A DNA stretch of 64,000 nucleotides from assembly GCF_014356525.2 (NCBI RefSeq), contig NC_052510.1, forward strand, positions 53,190,045 through 53,254,044, read 5' to 3'. The stretch comes from Nilaparvata lugens. Its lineage: Eukaryota > Arthropoda > Insecta > Hemiptera > Delphacidae. Under the pieces are notes generated by a model. It saw only the letters and a list, made by a program, of their open reading frames with translations, was not told the DNA's origin and made no database searches. This document shows positions 24,301-36,300 of this stretch, piece after piece. How positions within the stretch are numbered: position 1 is the first letter of the stretch; each line of letters begins with the position of its first letter. Made by a program: the position numbers and the translations under genes.

Positions 24301-27300
24301 ATGATGTAATTGTATGAATCAATAAAGAATAAAATGTTTAATGTTGTTTGATGGTTTGGTAGGACCTGAACGACAAGTGGAGCGGGCTGCAGCAGCTGAC
24401 ACAGGAGCGCGCCACCCAGCTGGGCTCGGCGCACGAGGTGCAGCGCTTCCACCGCGACGTGGATGAGACCAAGGACTGGATCCAGGAGAAGGACGACGCA
24501 CTCAACAACGATGACCTCGGAAAGGACCTGCGCACAGTGCAGGCCTTGCAGCGCAAGCACGAGGGCCTTGAGCGCGATCTGGCCGCCCTCGGCGATAAGG
24601 TAACACTCAGTGAATTGATCCATTCAATAGCATTCCATTCACGAACTTCAACGAAACTGTTCCTACGAGGTTTTATACAGGGTGTCCTATGAAAGATGTA
24701 ACAGCTGAAGACTATAGATTCGACTAATCCATTAATTTAATTCTTCAATGTTGTTTTCCATCACGAACTGCTTATTATTGAATCACTTTTTGGTATTAGA
24801 AAAAACTATTAGCAGTCAGATATTTTACAATAAATGAATTAATCAACCAAGAAGATGGCGGACCTGCCGAAAGATCTCGTTGTCAGAGTGAGTGATTAAT
24901 TCATTTATTGTTATTGTAAAAAATCTGACTGCTAGTCGTTTTTTCGAATAGCAAAAAGTGATTTAATGAATTTAATTGTGATACCTTTAATAGCATTCCC
25001 TTTCGTTCTTTAACAAAACTATTCCTACAAGTTTTTATACAGGTGTCCCATGAAAGGTGTAACAACCGAAGACTGGAGATTCTTCATGAAATTTGCAACA
25101 AAAAACGTCACAATTTCAACTGATTAATAATGAATTGACTTTTGATCCCTTCAATAGCATGTCCTCTCGTCCTTTAATGAAACTGTTCCAACAAGGTTTT
25201 ATATAGGATGTCCCACAAAAGGTGTAACGGACGAAGACCATTAAATAATAATGAATTGACTTTTGATAGCATGTCTTCTCGTTATTTAACGAAACTATTT
25301 CAACATGTTTCTATACAGGGTGTCCCACAAAAGGTGTAACGGCCGAAGACCATGAAATTTGCAACAAAAAATGTCCAGTAAACTTTTCTTATATCGAACT
25401 TAGTTTTCGAATTTTAGACACATTTGGAAAACGTCAATAACTAGAAAACCTTTATAATTTATTTATTTTAGTGGTTTGGATAAGCTATATTTTCTTTCTA
25501 TTGACATGTTTGCTGTACCTAGTTGTTCGAACTCACTGCCGGCGCACAAGTTGTTCTTTGCCGGTAGTACCATTTTGTAAATTAGAATATTTATTTTATC
25601 AATTTGTATTATTTTATGGCAGAATAAAATGAATTTGAATTATATTCAAACATACTAGAAACATGCAAATCATGTTTTCTCATAGAAAATAATTATGGAT
25701 TCATGTTCAAGTAATGTAAAATATTGATTTAAGTGGTGTTGTGTTTAATTTCTAAACAAAACTTTATTGAAAATAATGACAACATTGAAAAGCACTGTTT
25801 TATTTTATTCATTCAAATTAAGTGAATAAAAGTGGATTTGACTACGAAAACAGTTTTTTTAAGAATTTTCATAAAAAATATAGTGAATTTGAGAACGAAA
25901 ACAGTGTTTTTCAATTATGAAGACGTTCAATAAAAAATGAAGTGGATAAAAGTGGATTTGTCATTGAAAACAGTGACAGGCTCATCAATTATGAAGAAGT
26001 TCCATAAAAATAATTCCATCTAGCTATTTACCCTGTTGTCAATATTTGCAGTAGTAGTCTTCGGGGGGATTTACAGCATTCAATTGAGATTTTCGTATAC
26101 TAATAATAATTATTATTCATTAATTAGCATTTGAACAAAGGTAACTTTTAATTTTTTTCCATCTGTAGACTGGCTGTCCGCTTTGGCTTAGTATAAAATG
26201 AGCGCTGCTATCCAGAGATTGTCAGTTTGGTGTAAGGATAAGCATTCCTGACCGGCAATTGGGAGATACTGGGTTCGATCCCCGGGCTGACTAATAATTT
26301 TTGTATAGTAGCGCTCATCGAATTTCCATCTAGCTGTTTACCCTGTTGTCAATATTTGCAGTAGTAGTCTTCGGGGGGATTTACACAGCATTTAATTGGA
26401 TTTTCGTGTAATAATAATTATAAAAGTAATTGTTATAAAGTGGACATTGTTGTTGTTTTGTGTCGTAGATCAAGCAACTGGACGAAACGGCGAACCGGTT
26501 GATGCAGACCCACCCAGACACAGCCGAGCAGACGTACGCGAAGCAGCGCGAGATCAACGAGGAGTGGACGCAGCTGACGGCCAAGGCCAACCAGCGCAAG
26601 GAGCGGCTGCTCGACTCGTACGACCTGCAGCGCTTCCTCAGCGACTACCGCGACCTCATGTCCTGGATCAACTCCATGATGGGCCTTGTCTCCTCGGACG
26701 AGCTCGCCTCAGATGTCACTGGCGCCGAGGCGCTGCTCGAGAGACATCAGGTAGGCTATGAGTGCTCTCTTGTTCACAGTATTTTATGACAGGTACTATA
26801 CAGGTATACTATTTTATGACAGGCAATTATGTATTTATAAAATAGAATTATAGTACCCTTTAAAATTAATAAATAATATTTAATATTAAAAAACAAGAAT
26901 ACAAATTGTTCTTTAATATTTTATTAACTTTAAAGGGTACTATAATTCTATTTTATAAATACAAGAAAGTAGCCCTGAATTCATACATTTAAAAAAATAT
27001 GTCTGTATTCATAAGTCACACTATTTATGGCAGATACTATATAAACTTAGGACTTTTTTATGACAGGCAAATGTATCTGCATATAATAAACACTATTTTA
27101 TGACAGGTACTATAAAGGACTATTTTATGACATGCAAATATACCTGGTTATAAGTCTGGATTGAATTAGGTACATCAGTTAACACTATTATTTGATAGTT
27201 TGGGTGTCACTTATTCATCAAAGAAATGTACTTAGATTATTTTGTTGTGCTACGACACTTATTAAATCTAACGGGCCATTTGAACAAAGATTTAATGGTC

Positions 27301-30300
27301 TATTAGATTTAGATTAGATTTAAGTGTCCTAGAAACCGGGTATAATTGTCTTATTTTATGTATTTATTCTGCTCACTTGTTGATTCCATTCTTTGGTGCT
27401 AAAGTATATTATACGTTGGAAGTTGTCCATTTACGAAACAAGTATACCTCTTGAAACTTCAATAATCTTGTACTGTTGGATTTGATATTTTAAATCAATT
27501 CATTTATGAAATCTGTTGAATAAGAACACAATATGAATTAATCATTAATTTATCAAATCAGCTCTTAAAGATCGGATGATGTACCTCATGATCGTGTTTG
27601 ATTTCATTCTTATTGAATCAGACAATATGAAACAAGAATAGAGCAAGTGTAAGACTTCTCTTCTCCCAAACTTAGAATTTAATTACTTATGATAAGATTG
27701 TACAACCGTTGAACATTCTTCAGGGATTTGAATTTTCTTGAAAGGTTGTGTAATTGGTTATTGTTATAATTGAATAATATCAATCCGTAAATTTCTGAAA
27801 AAAATAGATTTTGTAAATTATATGTTTTTTCAACCAATCATAATATATTCTATAAAGTTGAAGCTGTGTTGCAATAATCAAAATCAATTGAAAATCCTAT
27901 TCTGAGATTCACTAAAAAACGTAGGCTTTTTCTATGATACAGATCAGTATGGAATAACAAGAGTTGTCACGTTGTAATCAGCAAAAGAACCAAGTTACAG
28001 AATTTTCTGTTGGCTACAAAGATGATGAACTTGGCATTAACGTTTTTCGGGCTGTGCTGAAGAATATTATTATTACTTTATGATGCAATCTCCAAAATTT
28101 TAAATTGATCTTCATTAGTAGATCAAAATCTGAACTTCATCAGAGTATTATAATTATTAGTTTTGCTGCCCCATTAAATGAAAGGTTTGTTTTCGATGTT
28201 GTTTGATGTATGCTGTTATTAATTTCGTTGTTTGGAAAGTTTTGGAATATCTCATCTTTTTTATATAGAACACAAAGGATACTAAAAATATTTTACCATT
28301 TTAATTATTGAATGGACACTATACTTGAATACTTAATACACTTTCATAATCACAGTTTTATAAAGAAGGTTCCCATGGTAAAATCATTTATAACACTGAA
28401 AAATTAGTTCCAAATATCTCGTTTGAAAACTTGAAACGACCGTGTACTGTATTCATTTATGAATTTGACACAGATTTACCCCAATTACATTTTTTATTCA
28501 AAAAATAGAACATGCTTGCCAATGTCGTAAGACATTACACGTTTTTAAGCTATCAATAACCCCTATTCCTGTTGTTTTGTAATCCTTATTAGCCCCGTAA
28601 TTAATATTGTTCTGAAAGAAGCATGTTCTTTGTGATCCCATACGGTTAGGACGATTGGGAGCCAGCTGTTGATTCGGTGTGTTGTGTGTGTTATAGAGCC
28701 ATCGTGCCGAGATAGATTCGCATTATGGGGTGCCGCCTCAGGTGATAAATGCAATCGAATCTGTGTGTATTTTCAGTGAATCATTTCTTAACAGCGCCGT
28801 TCTAACTTGCTTCTCACTCCAATCACACTTCTGGTTGTTGTTGGTTGTTTTCTGTGTTACGTTTGTGTCTCACTTTTGACGACAGTAGAACCTCGATAAG
28901 TCGAACTATAGATCCACTGGAAGTCGAATGTTGAAACCTCAATAAATCGAGTATTGAGGTACCTGACCAAGTTGAGTTCTATGGAGTTCAAGAAACAGGA
29001 ATTTTAGATATCAAGGTTTGTAGTTTCAAGGGGATTTTACAGATCCGATATTTGTTTCCTATAGCGAAATTTTGTTTCTCAACTCTACTTGTTCTATGTT
29101 AGGTTCTAATCCTATTTTCTTGTTTAGGTCCCTCAACACTCGATTTATCGAGGATCTAAAATTTGACTTTTAGTGGTTGTATAGTAAGGTCCTTGTTATA
29201 ATGGCAGTGAAGAACCTCTGTCTTGTTTCTGCCTTTTATAGATGGTAGCTGATATAAGATTATTGATGTAATATTAACTTTCATTCTCGTTTAAAATAAT
29301 CAATTATATTTTATTAAGCAAGAAATTATATTTTTCAATAATTTCACAATAAAAATGAAATATTTTGTTGATTAATTATTAATTCTACATTGTTAAAAGA
29401 CGATCTGGCAACAGAGCAAAGCGAGAAAGAGATAGCGCTATCCGCTTTGTTGAATAAGGATAGCAATACCATTGCTAATCATACACTGCCATTATAACGT
29501 GTACCTCACTATAGAACCACTAAAAGTCAAATTTTAGAAGCTCGATAAATCGAGTGTTGATGGACCTGAACAAGAACATAGGACTGACTGACTAGAACCT
29601 GAACATAGAACAAGTAGAGTTCTATGTGATTTTAGAAATAGACGCACTGGTTATTAAGGTTTGTAGTTTCATGGGGATTTTACAGACTCGATATATGTTT
29701 TCTAGTAGTTCGAGATATCGAGGTTCTACTGAACTGTGTTTTAGGTTTTTTCATTAAGGTTGTGCACTTGATACTTTTTACGATATTTACATTACAAATA
29801 TCAACGGATTAGAATGCTGGTTGTATTTTTTATTTATCAGGGCAGTTTATCGTAAACTTTTGAAATTAAGTAAGAACTTTTTAAAAAACCTTTTATTGAA
29901 ATCAGAAACTACTCGTTAACATACAAGAGAAATCACTTTATATTATAAAATACTTCTATTTGAATGTTAATTTGAGATTGTAATGAGTTTATTACAAATA
30001 TCGGGGCACCGAGCTTCGCTCGTTATTTTTATTTATTGATAAACAGAACAGAATAATTCTTCAAAATGATCGTGTTTATATTTCACAGCTGGCTATACGC
30101 CAGTTTATGAATTTCGGGGATCAGATATTTTGATTTTCCACAGACGCACTTTTTTATTATCCACAGACGACGAAAGTCTCAGCTGTTTTTCCAAGGATGA
30201 ATTATCCTTTTAATGTCGCTCAGCTAGTTTTCCCAAGGATGAGACTTAGTGCAATCGAATTTTTATATCATAATCCTACTATGTTCCAAATTTCGTGAAA

Positions 30301-33300
30301 ATCGTTAGAGCCGTTTTCGAGATCCGTTGGACATAAATAACCATAAATAAATATAAATAACCAAATATAAAAATACAGAAATTGCTCGCTTAATATTATA
30401 GGATTCTGTGTCCTTGTTCATCAATTGACTTGATTTCTTTGTGTTGGTTTGAAATAAGTTTATCAACTCATAAATCGTTTCAAAAAATATTCATCCAGTC
30501 AAGGTGAAACCATGACGAGTTGTCATCCACTTCTCGAGTGCACAGTCTTGGTAAGCTTATAGCGAAGCTGAGGGGTTTTGTGGTATTCTCTACACTGCAA
30601 TCAATTATAGCTGATGGGAGAGTAATAGAATAGAAAATTATGAGTCAAAACGATAGTAATAGAGGTAGATATAAAACTGATTTGAAAAATAATCAGAAAA
30701 ATGAATAGATTAGGATAGATTCATAATCTATAGTTGTAGTGGTAATAGTTCTAGTGCATTAAAGTCTCAGCTTTACTATATGTGTCATTATTGCTTATGA
30801 TTGACTGACTTTCCAAGAACTATTTTTCAAAATATTCGTTTTAATCTATATTTAAAACAATATTGGTTTTTTATAATCTCAATTTATGTTGTTTTATTTT
30901 TCAACTTATGCGAAATAACATTCCAGCTATATGTTGTGTCGTTGTACCTAACACTAAAATTTCAGAAAACGAATTTTGAAGTCGTCATGTAAATTTGTTT
31001 GTCTGAGTGATTAATTATTCGCAATTGAATTAATAATATTACCATCGCTGTTAATGATAAATCAATCCTCAGCTTAAAGACTGGAGAGTAATTCCATCTA
31101 TTTATTTGTTCGTTCAGACATTTTCGGAAACATAAACTTTTTTATTATCCACAGACGACGAAAGTCTCAGCTGTTTTTCCAAGGATGAATTATCCTTTTA
31201 ATGTCGCTCAGCTAGTTTTCCCAAGGATGAGACTTAGTGCAATCGAATTTTTATATCATAATCCTACTATGTTCCAAATTTCGTGAAAATCGTTAGAGCC
31301 GTTTTCGAGATCCGTTGGACATAAATAACCATAAATAAATATAAATAACCAAATATAAAAATACAGAAATTGCTCGCTTAATATTATAGGATTCTGTGTC
31401 CTTGTTCATCAATTGACTTGATTTCTTTGTGTTGGTTTGAAATAAGTTTATCAACTCATAAATCGTTTCAAAAAATATTTATCCAGTCAAGGTGAAACCA
31501 TCACGAGTTGATATCAACTTTTCAATTGCACAGCCTTGGTAAGCTTATGGTGAAGCTGAGGGGTTTTGTGGTATTCTCTACACTGCAATCAATTATAGCT
31601 GATGGGAGAGTAATAGAATAGAAAATTATGAGTCAAAACGATAGTAATAGAGGTAGATAGATATAGAACTGATTTTAAAAAAAATCAGAAAAATGAATAG
31701 ATTAGGATAGATACGTAATCTATAGTGGTAGCTCTAGTGCATAAAAGTCTCAGCTTTACTATATGTGTCATTATTGCTTATGATTGACTGACTTTCCAAG
31801 AACTATTTTTCAAAATATTCGTTTTAATCTATATTTAAAACAATATTGGTTTTTTATAATCTCAATTTATGTTGTTTTATTTTTCAACTTATGCGAAATA
31901 ACATTCCAGCTATATGTTGTGTCGTTGTACCTAACACTAAAATTTCAGAAAACGAATTTTGAAGTCGTCATGTAAATTTGTTTGTCTGAGTGATTAATTA
32001 TTCGCAATTGAATTAATAATATTACCATCGCTGTTAATGATAAATCAATCCTCAGCTTAAAGACTGGAGAGTAATTCCATCTATTTATTTGTTCGTTCAG
32101 ACATTTTCGGAAACATAAACTTTGGTATTAAACTCGATGGTATTCAACACTTCTGTAAACTTCTTTTCATGCTAGCTTATATCACATACAAAATTGAATG
32201 CATGCAAATCTGAGACATATTATGAACAATTAGATCATTAGTTTGGGAGTTATATAATTATATTTTTATCTACATTCCTCACTTGGGATTGGATATCTGT
32301 TATAGATTTTAATTTAAAGAACTGCAATATTGGTTCAAAATTGAAAAAAGAGTAGGTAATTCAACATTTAATCACCTTGATGACTGTAAGCTAAATAAAT
32401 GAACTATAAATCATAAGAATATGAAGTGTCTCCCAGTTCAATTCCTTAGCTTGAAAACGTTGAAATTCACATATAGAATTTTCAGTTGTTAAATTTTATT
32501 ATTTTCTTTTAACGTTTTTGAATCAAGATTCATGGCACTGGCAGCGCCATTTAATAGTAGGAGAGTTTAATTGTAGGAGAGAGATTCTTTGATCAAATTT
32601 ATGTTATGTAAAAGGAGAATAAATGTCATTTTCATTTCCAATTTGTAGGAATAAGCAATTTAAAATTTTCAACTGGTTTTAAACTGCAATAACGAACTTG
32701 AAAAAACCCAGAATTTTTGGATATTCCATAACTAATATAATAATACTACTAAATTATAGCTACTACTATATTATATCATCTACAAATTAGAGGGAATTTT
32801 GTTAATTTTCGAGTGAGTGGAGTTTTATTTCCTTTTCAATTATTAATTTTAGCATGGTTTGTTCCATTTGTTTTGCTCTGAAAAGTATGAATACTGTTTT
32901 CCATCTGTTCAGCGATCGTATATTGAAGTGAAATATTATTGTTTGTAGGAACATCGCACTGAGATCGATGCAAGATCTGGAACCTTCCAAGCCTTCGAAC
33001 TGTTTGGCCAGCAGCTGCTTCAGTCCGGCCATTACGCCAGCGTTGAAATTCAAGAGAAACTTGAAAGTATGACCGAGGCTCGCCAGGAGCTTGAAAAGTG
33101 AGTTTTATTTTTATGCGATTTTGATTTTCAGTTAATAAATCATCCATTTTCTCATAAAGAATTATAGGCTTATTGTATTTTGATACTTTTTTTGGTCAGA
33201 TGTAGTGATTTATTCATAATAAAACACTAGAATATTTTGGTAAAATATTGATGATTAATTGAAAAGTTACATGCATGTTTCAAGACCTATGGTGTCATCT

Positions 33301-36300
33301 TAGAAGACCACTCTTGACAACCAGAATTTTCAATAAATTTGTGATATTTTTAGACAATATTCTAGTGTTTCATTAATCATATTGAAAATTCAATTATGAA
33401 AAACTATTAGTAAAATACTTATTTTAAAGTTATTTTCAAAACCTGAAGATTATGTGAAACATCGAAACTTGTACTTTTAATTTGTGTTTTTAATATGTTA
33501 TTTTATATTAAAACTTTTCAAAAAGAAGGGTACTATGATGTTATTTAATAATTAAAAATAAGTAGCCCTGAAATCATACATTTTAAAAATTAATATTTTA
33601 CACTGTGGCCACTAACTTTGACTCATGAGAATTCAGTGGGTATGAATCAATGAATGGCTGAATCAATATCAACTCTGATATTAATATCATTAATACTAAT
33701 AATCAAATAGTGACACAGAAATATATGTAACGTATGTTCAGTCCTTTCTCACTTGACATTGCTTGAGAAAAAAATACTGAATAAAAATTAATTGATATTG
33801 TTAAAATCACTGGTTTATTAGAACAATTTTAGATGCTAGTTTTGGTTGTTACACCATCATCAATCTGTATTAAAAATTCAATTTGAATATTCACCATAAA
33901 ATCATCTTTGCAGCAACACAGAAAAATTATTGAATACTTGAATTTTTAATTCAGATTGATAATGGTGTAACAACCAAAACTAGCATTCAAAATTGTTCTA
34001 ATGAACCAGTGACTTTGACAATATCAATTCATTTTTATTCAGTATTTTTTCTCAAGCAATGTCAAGTGAGATAGGACTGAACATACGTTACATATATTTC
34101 AGTGTCACTATTTAATTATTAGTATTAATGATAATTAATGATATTAATATCAGAGTTGATACTGATTCAGCCATATTAATTGATTCATACCCACTGTAAA
34201 TAAAAAGGAATTGATATTGTCAAAATCACTGGTTCATTAGAACAATTTTAGATGCTAGTTTTGGTTGTTACACCATTATCAATTCTATTAAACATTCAAT
34301 ATGGATATTCACCATAACATAATCTTCGCAGCAACACAGAAAATCATTGAATACTTGAATAATTCTTCGTTCCTATTTGTTGCATTCATTAATTGTATGT
34401 TTGCAGGGCGTGGATTGCTCGTCGCATGCAGCTTGACCAATGCCTGGAGCTGCAGCTGTTCTACAGAGACTGTGAGCAGGCAGAGAACTGGATGTCAGCC
34501 AGGGAGGCCTTCCTCGCCGCAGAGGAGGTCGACTCCAAGGGCGACAACGTCGAGGCCCTCATCAAGAAGCACGAGGACTTCGACAAGGCCATCAATGCTC
34601 ATGTTAGTATCTATCTCTTCATTCTACTTGGGTGCATTACAAAATAATCGAGGTCGTTGTGCAGAAAAATAATACCACTTGCACTTGAAAGAAATTTGTA
34701 CACTAGTAGAACCATGCTATGCAAAAAATGACTACCATTGGCTCTTATGGTATTGTTATTCACACATTAACGGATGAAAATACACTGGAAGAAATGTGTG
34801 GACACTTACATGTATTAATATATCTTTTTCCGGCCAACTGAACATAAATTCATTGAAAATGGAAACAGGTTTCTGTTGGTGTGTGAAAAGTTCAATGTTA
34901 CAGAGGAAGTATGCTGGTATTATTCGAAATGCGTTGATAACCTTAGATAATAAAGACAAATTACAAAGGAAGACAATGTTCACCAAATAGCTGAATTTAA
35001 ATTAACTGAAATCTAGATGAAATGAATGTCACCCAATCCATGGATTTTAGATGATCAAGAACAAGCCCGGTTGGGCAACTACAATACGTCCATTTTCCAG
35101 TAAGTCTAGCTCCTGTTGCTTTCAGAAAGTCTAGTGGGCAATGTATAATATATTTAAATATCAAATAATTTTGAATAATACCAAAATTTTGCTATTCAAA
35201 AGAAAAAACCAACTCATTAACTAGCTGCTCTCTTAAGGGTGGGCACACACCGGTTAGTCAAGACAAGACTAGTCACGATTAGTCACAATACTTCACATAG
35301 TTGCTTATGAAGCAACACACACCGATTAGACATTGCAATTAGACATGTTTAATTGTCTAATTTTCACATGTTGCTTCATAAGCAACTGTGTGAAGTATTA
35401 TGATTAATCGTGTCTTGAGTAACTGGTGTGTGCCTAGCCTAACCCATTTTCACTAATCTGTAACTAGTGTGCAACTGAGAAACTGACTGTGTATCAGCCT
35501 GTAACGAAAATTTAATTCTGTGAAAACTTGAATAGTAATTGTATGATTGAACCAATGTATTTTTATTATAATTGTATTATTGACGTTTCCAATTGCCATT
35601 TTTTATGTGCTCAAAGGAATAAAAACATTCTTATTCATATTCTTGAAGTAATTAATAGCTCAATTTCCCATTTCTTCTAGTACTTGGTCAAAATAGTTAC
35701 TTGACGAACGGAGGTACTTCCGAATCCATCACATGCACCATTCTTTTTGGGATACCATGTTCAGTGTACTGTTTTTAGTATCCTGTTCAGTGTACTGTAT
35801 TTAGTCGTACTAATGTACCTTGTTTTGCTGTTTGTAGGAAGAGAAGATAGCGGCGCTGCAAACGCTGGCCGATCAGCTGATGGCGGCCAAGCACTACGCG
35901 TCGCAGCAGATCGACGACAAGCGTCGCCAGGTGCTGGACAGGTGGCGTCACCTGAAGGACGCCCTCATCGAGAAGCGGTCGCGTCTCGGCGAGTCGCAGA
36001 CGCTGCAGCAGTTCAGCCGCGATGCCGACGAAATGGAGAACTGGATCGCCGAGAAGTTGCAGCTGGCCACTGAGGAGAGCTACAAGGTATGCAGGGCAGC
36101 ACCCTTCATTCTATATATTAATGATCAGTGATAAGATGCTATTGAATAGATGTGAGAGTATGATTCTAAGAAGGATTTATGGGCCATTGCTAGAGGCTGA
36201 TAGGTGACGAATCTGAACAAATAATAAACCTTAAAATCGTTTGTACATGTTAAGGCTGAGGGGTTCTATTTGCTTTATGTAGGCGGGTATATTTCTATAA

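Larger units (their letters stand above)
34659..36129 (+). repeat. Exon 11 duplication unit, copy 1
   Basis: About 1471 bases: most of intron 10, the whole of exon 11 and 43 bases past its donor. Repeated at 36415-37896 with scattered substitutions and small indels. Both copies contain the same foldback (35235-35441 and 37001-37208), so it was inserted before the copies separated. Confidence 0.95.

Noticed and set aside
26222..26290. tRNA gene
   Set aside because: A- and B-box-like text is present but no complete cloverleaf or acceptor stem is visible, and the body repeats elsewhere; a SINE fits better.
30801..30992. 63-codon ORF identical at 31784-31975
   Set aside because: Identity follows from the recent tandem duplication; composition is AT-driven and hydrophobic by chance, with no domain or splice context.
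35747..36073. Alternative-frame ORF with many Arg/Ala over exon 11 (and its copy at 37514)
   Set aside because: Off-frame reading of GC-rich exon 11; the spectrin frame is supported by splice sites and conservation.
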